From JASHPR01 sp963739645 (GTDB lineage Bacteria; Actinomycetota; Actinomycetes; Streptosporangiales; Streptosporangiaceae), in NCBI GenBank assembly GCA_963739645.1, contig CAVUBM010000011.1:50677-114676 (forward strand): a stretch of DNA of 64,000 bases. Direction: 5' to 3'. The translations under genes and the position numbers were made by a program. Position 1 is the stretch's first letter. The number at the start of each line of letters is the position of its first letter. Below the pieces are notes generated by a model. It searched no databases. It saw only the letters and a program-made list of their open reading frames with translations, and had not been told where the DNA came from. Below are positions 29,790-37,874 of this stretch, one piece after another.

Positions 29790-29984
29790 TCAGCGCAGCC
29801 GCTGGGGCACGTCAAAGGTCTCGCACACGGCGCGCCAGACGGTCTTCGCGTCCTCGCCGTCGGCGAGCGCCTGGTTCACGGTCCGGTCCCCGAGCGCGGC
29901 CATCACCTGGTCCTTGGCCACGCTGTCCGCGTACGCCTCGCCGAACTGCGCGCGCATCCGATCCCAGAAAACAGTAAGCCGCAC
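29790..29984 (-). CDS. DUF3046 family protein
   Basis: 64 residues beginning with GTG (MRLTVFWDRMRAQFGEAYAD). It contains VMAALGDRTVNQALADGEDAKTVWRAVCETFDVP, diagnostic of DUF3046, a small actinobacterial family regularly found just upstream of recA. Function is unknown. The frame is open further upstream (to 30080), but the family length fits the GTG at 29984. Confidence 0.88.
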   Translation of the reverse strand: MRLTVFWDRMRAQFGEAYADSVAKDQVMAALGDRTVNQALADGEDAKTVWRAVCETFDVPQRLR

Positions 29985-30124
29985 GGCCGCCAGGCTACCT
30001 GTCGGCGATGGCGCTCCGGCGGACAGCCGGACAGGGTGCCAGCGCAGCGGCACGGAGACGCGCGGCAGGCAGGGCCGCACGGCGGCGGAGGTACGCGCCC
30101 GAGGTCAGCGGTACGCGGCCGAGG

Positions 30125-31318
30125 TCAGACGAAGGCGCCGGTGCCGGTGATGGCCCGGCCGACGATCAGCGTGTTGATCTCCCGCGTGCCCTCGTAGGAG
30201 TAGATCGCCTCGGCGTCGGCCACGAACCGGCCCACGTGGTACTCGAGCAGGATCCCGTTGCCGCCGAGCAGCTCGCGGGCGAGGCCGACGGTCTCCCGCA
30301 TGCGCACCGTGCAGAACGCCTTGGCCAGCGCCGACTGCTGGTCGTCGGCCAGCCCGGCCTCCTGCAGCTGGGAGAGCCGGACGCACAGGCAGGCCGACGC
30401 GGTCACGTTGGACAGCATCCGGACCAGCTGATCCTGGACGAGCTGGAACCCGGCGATCGCCCGGCCGAACTGCTGCCGCTCCTTGGCGTAGGCCAGGGCG
30501 TGCTCGTAGGCGCCGCGGGCGCAGCCGACCGCCATCCAGGCCACCCCGGCGCGGGTCAGCCGGAGCACCTTCGCGGTGTCCCGGAACGAGTTCGCGTTCT
30601 GCAGCCGGTTCGACTCCGGCACGCGCACGCCGTCCAGGGTGATGGTGGCGTTCTGCACCACCCGCAGCGCGATCTTGTCGCGCATCTTGGTCGTCGAGAA
30701 CCCGGCCGCGGGCGGCTCCACGACAAAGCCCTTGACCTGGTTGTCCGCCACGTCGCGGGCCCAGATGATCACGTAGTCGGCGAACGTGGCGTTGCCGATC
30801 CACTTCTTCTGGCCGTCGAGGACCCACTCCCCATCCGCCTCCCCATCCCCCTTCACCCGGCGGGCCGTGGTGGTCAGGCCGCGGGCAGCGCCGGAACCCA
30901 CCTCGGGCTCGGTGAGCCCGAACGCGCCGATCTTCTCCATCCGGGCCATGGCAGGCAGCCAGCGCTGTTTCTGCTCCTCGGAGCCGCACAGGTAGATGGA
31001 CCCCATGGCCAGCCCGCTGTGCACGCCGAAGAACGTGGCGATGGACGAGTCGACCCTGGCCAGCTCCATGGCCAGCATGCCGTCGAGCAGGTTGCCGCGC
31101 CCGGGGCAGCCGTACCCGGTGTAGGGCAGGCCGGCGAGGCCCAGCCCGGCCAGGGCGGGGATGAGCTCGTGCGGAAACTCCTCGCGGGTCCAGTACCTGT
31201 TGATGACCGGCTCGATCTCCTTCTCCATGAACTCCCTGACCCGGTGCACCAGCTGCCGGCCGTCGGGATCGAGCAGCAGCTCAAGGGAGTAGAAGTCGCT
31301 GTCGGACGCGTCGGTCAT
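30125..31318 (-). CDS. Acyl-CoA dehydrogenase
   Basis: FAD-dependent dehydrogenation of an acyl-CoA to the enoyl-CoA. 397 residues. GAFGLTEPEVGSGAARGLTT and WVLDGQKKWIGNATFADYVI are the substrate/FAD-binding signatures. AYAKERQQFGRAIAGFQLVQ, RELLGGNGILLEYHVGRF, and YEGTREINTLIVGRAITG close the C-terminal domain with the likely catalytic Glu in YEGT. The overall pattern is close to the glutaryl-CoA/short-chain group. Its ATG overlaps the stop of phaZ by four bases. Residues VKGDGEADG, just before EWVLDGQKKW, look inserted and are encoded by a piece of the G-rich repeat. Confidence 0.9.
   Translation of the reverse strand: MTDASDSDFYSLELLLDPDGRQLVHRVREFMEKEIEPVINRYWTREEFPHELIPALAGLGLAGLPYTGYGCPGRGNLLDGMLAMELARVDSSIATFFGVHSGLAMGSIYLCGSEEQKQRWLPAMARMEKIGAFGLTEPEVGSGAARGLTTTARRVKGDGEADGEWVLDGQKKWIGNATFADYVIIWARDVADNQVKGFVVEPPAAGFSTTKMRDKIALRVVQNATITLDGVRVPESNRLQNANSFRDTAKVLRLTRAGVAWMAVGCARGAYEHALAYAKERQQFGRAIAGFQLVQDQLVRMLSNVTASACLCVRLSQLQEAGLADDQQSALAKAFCTVRMRETVGLARELLGGNGILLEYHVGRFVADAEAIYSYEGTREINTLIVGRAITGTGAFV
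30825..30855 (-). repeat. Fragment of the G-rich repeat inside the acyl-CoA dehydrogenase gene
   Basis: On the minus strand this stretch contains a 22-nt string starting GTGAAGGGGGATGGGG that is identical to part of the repeat at 51814-51925. It is in frame and encodes VKGDGEADG, residues not expected at this loop of acyl-CoA dehydrogenases. Confidence 0.6.
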
Positions 31319-32178
31319 GGGTCTCTCCTCGGATCGTCCGCGGTCAGGAACCTGTCCACCACCGGCGCCAGCTCGGCGGCCTCGGTGACCAGGCTCAGGT
31401 GCCCGCCGGCGTAGACGTGCAGCCGCGCGTTCGGGATGAGAAACTGCAGCAGCGTGGCGTTGGCCAGCGGGATCAGCGGGTCGTCGTTCCCGGACAGGAT
31501 CAGCGTGGGCTGGCGCAGCAGCGGCAGGAACGGGATGCTGGTCCACCCGGCCCCGGCGCCGAGCTGATACAGGTAGCCGCGCCGGGAGCCGACCCTGGTC
31601 AGCCCGTGCATGAGCGCGGTCACCCGGTCCGGGTCGGTGCGGGCGGTCCCGCCGTACAGGTACGGGGCCATCTGCTGCAGGTACGCGGGGTCCAGGTAGC
31701 GCCGCGGGGTGGCCATCTGGGCCAGCACCCCGGGCGAGGCGGGCACCATGATCGCTCCGGTCGCGGTGGCGACCAGCACCAGGCGGCGGCAGCGGCGGCG
31801 CTGCGCAAAGGCGAAGTGCTGGGCCAGGGCGCCGCCCCAGGAGATCCCGAGGACGTCCACGGCACCGTAGCCGAGCGTGTCGAGCATCCGGGCGGCCAGG
31901 CCGGAGAGGCCGCCGAACCGGTACGGCAGGGCGGGCAGCGCCGAGCCGCCCACGCCGGGCACGTCGAACCGGATGACATCGAGCGACGGGTCGAGTTCGT
32001 CCACAAACGGCTGCAGCAGATCGAGGCTGGCCCCGATGCCGTTGCACAAGAGGAGCGGAACGCGGGTGCCGTCGCCGTGGCGGACCGCGACCCGGAGCTG
32101 CTGGCCGCCGACCGACACGCTGCGCGTCTCGTCCCGGCCCCCGATGGCGGTGTCTGGCGTGTCGCTGGCGGTCATCAC
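31315..32178 (-). CDS. phaZ: Poly(3-hydroxyalkanoate) depolymerase, PhaZ-like
   Basis: Alpha/beta hydrolase of the intracellular medium-chain PHA depolymerase type, releasing hydroxy acids from storage granules. 287 residues. The segments LLLCNGIGASLDLLQPF, IRFDVPGVGGSALPALPYRF, LATPRRYLDP-like MATPRRYLDPAYLQQMAP, LYGG, and GNDDPLIPL closely follow the Pseudomonas PhaZ pattern. The nucleophile is Ser113 in GISWGG, with the acid in NDDPLIPL and His in AGGHLSL. It sits between phaC and the acyl-CoA dehydrogenase; the downstream ATG overlaps its stop. Confidence 0.87.
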   Translation of the reverse strand: MMTASDTPDTAIGGRDETRSVSVGGQQLRVAVRHGDGTRVPLLLCNGIGASLDLLQPFVDELDPSLDVIRFDVPGVGGSALPALPYRFGGLSGLAARMLDTLGYGAVDVLGISWGGALAQHFAFAQRRRCRRLVLVATATGAIMVPASPGVLAQMATPRRYLDPAYLQQMAPYLYGGTARTDPDRVTALMHGLTRVGSRRGYLYQLGAGAGWTSIPFLPLLRQPTLILSGNDDPLIPLANATLLQFLIPNARLHVYAGGHLSLVTEAAELAPVVDRFLTADDPRRDP

Positions 32179-32181
32179 CGC

Positions 32182-33942
32182 CTACCGGTCGAGCACGTAG
32201 CTGCCGGGCGCCGCCTGCAGCGGCTGATAGCCCTTGCGGCCGAGGCGGCGCGGGCGGTCCTGCTGGCCGCCGCTGCGCTCGGCGAGCCAGGCCGAGTAGT
32301 CCGGCCACCAGCTGCCCGGAACGGTCTGCGCGGCCCGCAGCCAGTCCTGCGGCTCCGCCGGGTTGCCTGGCCGGTCGCCGGCCTCGTCCGGCCCCGCGCG
32401 GCCCGGGTTCTCGGCCAGGGCCTGGAACGTGGCCTTCGGGTTGCTGGGCGGGTTGACCATCGACGCGATGTGCCCGCTGGTGGAGAGCACGAACCGAGTG
32501 CTGCCGCCGAGCATCTGGGTGGTCCGGTAACAGGACTGCCAGGGGCACAGGTGATCGGCGATGCCGGCCACCACGTAGGCGTCGGCGTCGACCTTGGACA
32601 GGTCGACCGGCGAGCCGAGCATGGTGGCCGCGTCCGCCTTGGTCAGCGCGTTGGTCAGGGCGATCTCGATGAAGTCCCTGTGCACCGCGGCGGGCAGCCT
32701 GGTCGTATCGGCGTTCCAGTACAGGATGTCGAACGGTGGCGGGGACAGCCCCTGCAGGTAGTTGTTGACCCAGTAGTTCCAGATCAGGTCGTTGGGCCGG
32801 AGCCAGGCGAAGACCTCGGCCAGCGCGGCGCCATCGAGGTAGCCGCGCGCCCTGGAGGCCGCCGTGGCCAGCGAGGCGATGCGCCTGTCGATCATCGCCG
32901 ACGCGGTGCCCGCGCTCGCCTGGTCCAGCACGGTCACCCCCAGGCACAGCGTGGCCAGCTCGTCCAGCCGGCCAACGGCGCTCAGGTGCGCGGCCACCAT
33001 GGCCGACGCGATCCCGCCCGAGCACAGCGCGCAGATGCTGGCCTTGGGGGCTCGGCAGATCGCGCGGACCGCGCCGAGCGCGTCGACGATCGCGCCGCCG
33101 TAGCTGTCCAGGCCCCAGTCGCGGTGCCGCGCGTCGGGGTTCCGCCAGGACAGCACGAAGACCTGGTGACCCTGGCTCGCCAGGTACTCGATCATGCTCC
33201 GGCCCGGGGCCAGGTCGGTGATGTAGAACTTGTTGATCATCGGCGGGACGATCAGCAGCGGGTACTGGTAGACCGACGCCGCGGCGGGCTCGTACTGGAT
33301 GAGCTCGCAGATCTCCCACCGGGCGACCACCGCCCCCGGCGTGACCGCGAGGTCGCGACCTACCTCGAACGCGTCCGGGGCGACCATCGCGGGCACGCGC
33401 GGCGGCGCGGACAGGTCCGAGGCCAGCGACCGCAGGCCGCGCACCGCGCTGAGGCCGCCGCTGTCGATGATCGCCTTCCAGGCCACAGGGCTGATCAGCG
33501 GGTTGTTGCTCGGGGCTGCGGCGTCGATGAGGTTGCTCGCCACGAACCGCATCCGCTCGTGGTCGCGCCAGTCAAGCTCGGCGTCGGCCAGCAGCGCCTC
33601 CACCGTGCCCGCCCAGGCCAGGTAGGCCTGCACGATCCGGTTCAGCATCGGGTTGCGGGTCCACGCGGGATCGGCGAAGCGCCGGTCCTTCTTTCCTGGC
33701 GCGATGGCGGAGCGGCCGGCCGCGATGCGGGCCAGGTCGCTGGCGAGAGACGAGCTGCGGCGGGCCACGGTCGCGGGCCTGCGGGCCAGCCCGGCCGCGA
33801 ACCGCAGCGTGGACGCGCTGGGCCGGAACCGGCGCATCACCCCGAGGGCCGCGTCGGACAGCAGCAGGTCCAGCGCGCTGGCGGCGTCCGCGGCCTCGAA
33901 CAGGCCGGCGTCGGGATCGCGGTCCGCCGACTCCGCGGTCAT
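32182..33942 (-). CDS. phaC: Poly(3-hydroxyalkanoate) polymerase, class II-like PhaC
   Basis: Polymerises (R)-3-hydroxyacyl-CoA into PHA at the granule surface. 586 residues, the size of class I/II synthases. Visible are PLLIVPPMINKFYITDLAPGRS, VFVLSWRNPDARHRDWGLDSY, the nucleophile Cys307 in ICALCSGGIAS, the acid in GIADHLCPW and His in STSGHIASMVNPP. The box before Cys is Ala-Leu-Cys-Ser-Gly, with Ala in place of the usual first Gly. No phasin or phaE/phaR gene is adjacent. Its ATG overlaps the stop of the acyl-CoA synthetase gene by four bases. Confidence 0.9.
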   Translation of the reverse strand: MTAESADRDPDAGLFEAADAASALDLLLSDAALGVMRRFRPSASTLRFAAGLARRPATVARRSSSLASDLARIAAGRSAIAPGKKDRRFADPAWTRNPMLNRIVQAYLAWAGTVEALLADAELDWRDHERMRFVASNLIDAAAPSNNPLISPVAWKAIIDSGGLSAVRGLRSLASDLSAPPRVPAMVAPDAFEVGRDLAVTPGAVVARWEICELIQYEPAAASVYQYPLLIVPPMINKFYITDLAPGRSMIEYLASQGHQVFVLSWRNPDARHRDWGLDSYGGAIVDALGAVRAICRAPKASICALCSGGIASAMVAAHLSAVGRLDELATLCLGVTVLDQASAGTASAMIDRRIASLATAASRARGYLDGAALAEVFAWLRPNDLIWNYWVNNYLQGLSPPPFDILYWNADTTRLPAAVHRDFIEIALTNALTKADAATMLGSPVDLSKVDADAYVVAGIADHLCPWQSCYRTTQMLGGSTRFVLSTSGHIASMVNPPSNPKATFQALAENPGRAGPDEAGDRPGNPAEPQDWLRAAQTVPGSWWPDYSAWLAERSGGQQDRPRRLGRKGYQPLQAAPGSYVLDR

Positions 33943-35468
33943 CGTGATTCCTGGGCGGCGTCCCCGGCCGCGGGGGCCCCGCCGGGGCGGCGCACCTCAC
34001 GGCGGAGGATCTTGCCGGTGGGGCCCTTGGGCAACTCGTCCACCAGCCAGACCTGGCGCGGGTACTTGTAGGCGGCGACCCGCTCCCTCACAAAGGCCTG
34101 CAGCTCGTCGGGCCTGGCCGTGGCACCCGGCTTGAGCGCGACCGCGGCGCCCACCTCCTCGCCCAGGTCGTTGTCCGGCATCCCTACCACGGCCGCCTCG
34201 GCGACCGCGGGATGCTCGTACAGGACCTCCTCGATCTCCCGCGGGTAGACGTTGTAGCCGCCGCGGATGATCATCTCCTTCTTCCTGTCCACGATGAAGA
34301 AGTAACCATCCTCGTCCACCCGGGCCAGGTCACCGGTGCGGAACCAGCCGTCAGGGATCGCCTCGGCCGTCGCGTCCGGCCGGCCCCAGTACCCCTTCAT
34401 CACGTTGTGGCCGCGGATCACGATCTCACCCACCTCCCCGGCGGGCAGCTCGGCGCCCTCCGGCCCGACCACACGCATCTCGACCCCGACCACCGGCGTG
34501 CCGATCGACCCGGGCTTGCGCTCCGCGTTCGGGTGGTTGAACGATGCCACCGGCGAGGTCTCCGACAGTCCGTAGCCCTCGAGGATCACGGCGCCGAACG
34601 CCTTCTCGAAGCCGTGCAGGATCTCCACCGGCATCGCTGCGCCGCCGGACACGCAGGTACGCAACGACGACGCGTCCGCGGCCGCGCTGTCCGGATGGTG
34701 CAGCATCGCCGCGTACATCGTGGGCACTCCCTCGAAGATCGTGACCCGGTCCCGCGCGATGATGCTCAGCGCCTTGCCCGCGTCGAACCTGGGCAGCAGG
34801 GTGAGGGTGCCGCCGCCCGCGATCGTTGCGTTCAGGCCGCAGGTCAGCCCGAACACGTGGAACAGCGGCAGGCAGCCCATGACCACATCGTCCGGGCTGG
34901 TCCCGAGCAGCGTCTCCGCGGTGAGCGCCGCGTTGCGGGTGAGGTTGGCGTGGGTCAGCTGGGCACCCTTCGGCTGGCCGGTCGTGCCCGACGTGTAGAG
35001 GACCACGGCGTCATCGTCGTCGTCCCGCCCGACCCATGTGTGCAGCGCGAACCGGCCGGCCAGCAGCGTGGTCATGTCGGGATCATCGACCCGCACCACC
35101 CTGGTCCCCGTGGCCGTGGCACCCTTGGCCGCCTCCACATCCGCCGAATACCACGCGAACAGGACCTTCGCGCCGGAATCGCTCAGGTAGTACGCGACCT
35201 CCCGGCTCTTCAGCATCGGGTTCATCGGCACCACCACGGCCCCGGCGCCCAGGGCGCCGTAGAAGGCCATGGGGAACGCGGGGACGTTGGGCAGCATGAT
35301 GCCGACCCGGTCGCCCGCGACCACCCCCAGCGACGAGAGCAGCGAGGTGACCCGGCCCGCGGCCTCCCGCAGCTCCGAGTAGTCCAGCACCAGGTCGTCC
35401 AGGCGGATCGCCGGCTGGCTGGCGTGCTCGGCCACCGTCCGGTCGAGCACGGAACTCAGACTGGCCAT
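33939..35468 (-). CDS. Long-chain fatty-acid--CoA ligase (AMP-binding)
   Basis: Activates a carboxylic acid to its acyl-CoA with ATP. 509 residues, complete. The phosphate loop is VLYTSGTTGQPKGA, followed by GYGLSETSPVASFNHP, GWFRTGDLARVDEDGYFFIVDRKK with the adenylate-binding Asp, and the C-terminal catalytic Lys in LPKGPTGKILRREV. It is the first gene of a four-gene operon with phaC, phaZ and an acyl-CoA dehydrogenase, so it probably feeds fatty or hydroxy fatty acids into PHA or beta-oxidation. Exact chain length cannot be read from the sequence. Confidence 0.92.
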   Translation of the reverse strand: MASLSSVLDRTVAEHASQPAIRLDDLVLDYSELREAAGRVTSLLSSLGVVAGDRVGIMLPNVPAFPMAFYGALGAGAVVVPMNPMLKSREVAYYLSDSGAKVLFAWYSADVEAAKGATATGTRVVRVDDPDMTTLLAGRFALHTWVGRDDDDDAVVLYTSGTTGQPKGAQLTHANLTRNAALTAETLLGTSPDDVVMGCLPLFHVFGLTCGLNATIAGGGTLTLLPRFDAGKALSIIARDRVTIFEGVPTMYAAMLHHPDSAAADASSLRTCVSGGAAMPVEILHGFEKAFGAVILEGYGLSETSPVASFNHPNAERKPGSIGTPVVGVEMRVVGPEGAELPAGEVGEIVIRGHNVMKGYWGRPDATAEAIPDGWFRTGDLARVDEDGYFFIVDRKKEMIIRGGYNVYPREIEEVLYEHPAVAEAAVVGMPDNDLGEEVGAAVALKPGATARPDELQAFVRERVAAYKYPRQVWLVDELPKGPTGKILRREVRRPGGAPAAGDAAQESR

Positions 35469-35749
35469 GGTGCCTCCCGCGATGACATTCGGTTATCCCC
35501 GTATCAGCATCATGCTCCGAGATCGGTGCGCCCAACAGACCTGCCGCTATGCGGCGTCCCGGCTGGCCAGGCCGCGCGGATATCGCATGTTTGATCCCGG
35601 CGGGCCGGGAAAGCGCTATTGCCGGTCCGGTTACGCCGATGCACCATAAGTAGGTAAGTGCGGCAAATGTCATAGCCGCAGTCACCCCCACGCGCTGCGG
35701 CCTGGTTGGGGAGGGACAGGCCGCCCGCGCATCACCCTGAGAGGATGCG

Positions 35750-36019
35750 ATGACCCCGTCCACTCCCCCGCGCAAAAGCCCTGCCACCTATGCCGCCGTC
35801 ACGATCCTGCTGGCCATCGGGATCTTCGGCACATTGTGGGTACCGATCTACGCCCGCACTACACCAATGTGGGGCGACTTCCCCTTCTTCTACTGGTACC
35901 AGCTGATCTGGGTGCCCGTGGTCGCCGTCCTGTCCTAGGTGTGCTACCTGCTGCTGCGGACCAAGCCCGCGTCCAGGGCCGGGGTCAGCCCTCCCGCCGA
36001 CGGGAGGGAGGCGAAGTGA
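35750..36019 (+). pseudogene. DUF3311 small membrane protein with in-frame TAG
   Basis: Family partner of SSS-type symporters. Two membrane segments are predicted: TYAAVTILLAIGIFGTLWV and the one around FPFFYWYQLIWVPVVAVLS. An amber codon (35936-35938) falls where a Trp is common, and the frame continues VCYLLLRTKPASRAGVSPPA to a TGA at 36017-36019. That TGA overlaps the symporter GTG start by three bases, as expected for a translationally coupled pair. The TAG is one substitution from TGG. It is either a sequence error, a nonsense mutation, or rarely a readthrough site. Confidence 0.75.
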
Positions 36020-37650
36020 CTCACATCAACGCGGTCTCGTTCACCATCCTCATCGTCGTGTTCGTGATCGTTACCGTGTGCGGCTTCGCCGCATCCCGGT
36101 GGCGCCGCGCCGAGGACATGATGCACCTCAACGAGTGGGGCTTAGGCGGACGCGGGTTCGGCACGTTCATCAGCTGGTTCCTGCTCGGCGGTGATCTGTA
36201 CACGGCCTACACGTTCATCGCGGTGCCCGCGCTCGTGTACGCGGTGGGCTCGGCCGGGTTCTTCGCTCTGTCGTACACGATCATGGTCTTCCCGATCGTG
36301 TTCGTGTTCGCCCCGCGGCTGTGGTCGATCGCCCGCGTGCACAACTACGTGACCCCGGCCGACTTCGTCCGGGGCCGGTACGGCTCGCACGGCCTCGGGC
36401 TCGCGGTGGCGGTCACCGGGATCCTCGCCACCATGCCCTACATCGCCCTGCAACTGGTCGGCATCCAGTCCGTGCTGACCGTGATGGGAGTCGGCGGCTC
36501 CTCGACGAACACGTTCGTGAAGGATCTGCCACTGATCATTGCGTTCATTATTCTCGCCGCCTATACCTACCTGGCCGGCCTGCGCGCGCCCGCGCTGATC
36601 GCGTTCGTCAAGGACACCCTCATCTACGTGACCGTGATCGTCGCGATCTTCTATATCCCGGCCAGGCTGGGCGGATGGGGGCACATCTTCGGCGTCGCGG
36701 ACGCGCACCTGAAGACGACCAACCCGAAGACCGGCAAACCGTTCGGCGCCCTGGTCACACCGCCGGCCGGGGAGTGGGCCTACGCCACGCTCGCGCTCGG
36801 CTCCGCGCTGGCGCTGTTCATGTACCCGCACGCGATCACCGGGGTGTTCGCGGCCAAGCGGCGCGACGTGATCAGGCGCAACATGGCCATCCTGCCTGCC
36901 TACTCGCTGGTGCTCGGCCTGATCGCGCTGTTCGGCTACATGGCGCTGGCCACGCCGGGCGTGAACGCCGGCGTCAAGGCCGCAGACGGCAACACCCAGC
37001 TGTCCGTGCCGCTGATGTTCGAGCACATGTTCCCGAGCTGGTTCGCGGGGATCGGGTACTCGGCGATCGTCATCGGCGCGCTGGTGCCCGCGGCCATCAT
37101 GTCGATCGCCGCGGCGAACCTGTTCACCCGCAACATCTACAAGGAGTACTTCAGGCCGGGCGCTGACCCGGCCGAGGAGACGCGGGTCGCGCGGTGGGCG
37201 TCGCTGGTCGTTAAGTTCGGTGCGCTGGTCTTCGTGCTCTCGTTCAGCAAGACGTTCTCGATCAACCTGCAGCTGCTCGGCGGGGTCTGGATCCTGCAGA
37301 CCTTCCCGGCGATCGTGGTCGGGCTGTACACGCGCTGGTTCCACCGCTGGGCACTGATCATCGGCTGGGCCGCGGCGATGGTGTACGGCACGGTCGAGGC
37401 GTACCGTACGCCAGGGAACGGCCAGCTCCACTTCGGCGCCTCGACGGCTCCGATCCTGGGGCAGGTCATCTACATCGCGATCGCCGCGTTCGTGCTCAAC
37501 CTGGCGATCACGATCGTGCTCACCCTCATTTTCCGTGCGCTCAAGCTGCCGGCCGGGGCCGACGAGACCCAGCCCCCGCAGTACTCCGCCGACCCTGAGG
37601 ACGGCACGGCCGCTGCCGTTCCCACCCCGGCGGCTACCAAGGCGCCTTAA
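36016..37650 (+). CDS. Sodium:solute symporter family protein (monocarboxylate-type)
   Basis: 544 residues with about 13 hydrophobic segments, starting with GTG after GGGAGGGAGG. SSS hallmarks are WGLGGRGFGTFISWFLLGGD, VTPADFVRGRYGSHGLG, LQLVGIQSVLTVMG, and the conserved AAIMSIAAANLFTRNIYKEY. The DUF3311-plus-SSS pair resembles MctP-type monocarboxylate (acetate, pyruvate, propionate, lactate) uptake systems; that substrate class is inference. The C-terminal 35 residues are a charged cytosolic tail. Confidence 0.88.
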   Translation: MTHINAVSFTILIVVFVIVTVCGFAASRWRRAEDMMHLNEWGLGGRGFGTFISWFLLGGDLYTAYTFIAVPALVYAVGSAGFFALSYTIMVFPIVFVFAPRLWSIARVHNYVTPADFVRGRYGSHGLGLAVAVTGILATMPYIALQLVGIQSVLTVMGVGGSSTNTFVKDLPLIIAFIILAAYTYLAGLRAPALIAFVKDTLIYVTVIVAIFYIPARLGGWGHIFGVADAHLKTTNPKTGKPFGALVTPPAGEWAYATLALGSALALFMYPHAITGVFAAKRRDVIRRNMAILPAYSLVLGLIALFGYMALATPGVNAGVKAADGNTQLSVPLMFEHMFPSWFAGIGYSAIVIGALVPAAIMSIAAANLFTRNIYKEYFRPGADPAEETRVARWASLVVKFGALVFVLSFSKTFSINLQLLGGVWILQTFPAIVVGLYTRWFHRWALIIGWAAAMVYGTVEAYRTPGNGQLHFGASTAPILGQVIYIAIAAFVLNLAITIVLTLIFRALKLPAGADETQPPQYSADPEDGTAAAVPTPAATKAP

Positions 37651-37711
37651 CGCTCCGCCGCCTCCACTGCCGTCCGGTCCGGTTCGGGTCGCCCGGGCCG
37701 GGCGGGACGCG

Positions 37712-37769
37712 GGCTCGTGGATGTACCGCTAGGCGGGTTCTAGCACGTCTTCCGGTACATTCACGGGCC
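37712..37769. repeat. Long inverted repeat, first copy of a pair
   Basis: Arms GGCTCGTGGATGTACCG (37712-37728) and CGGTACATTCACGGGCC (37753-37769) pair over 17 bp with two G-U wobbles, around a 24-nt loop. The first 16 bases are identical to 60276-60291 near ftsK. It lies between the symporter gene and lhr, so it could act as a terminator, but the shared sequence points to a repeated element or a protein-binding site. Confidence 0.65.
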
Positions 37770-37874
37770 GCGTTCGCTCCGCGCTGAGCGGCGGCGTGGG
37801 ACAAGCGGGGTAAACGGGACGGGTGTGGTGCGCGACCGACGCGGGATGTCGGTGGCGCAAGGCAGGATGGGTAG

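Noticed and set aside
31319..33319. Long upstream extension of the acyl-CoA dehydrogenase frame through phaZ and phaC
   Set aside because: The extension overlaps two certain genes in another frame, and the family start is the ATG at 31318.
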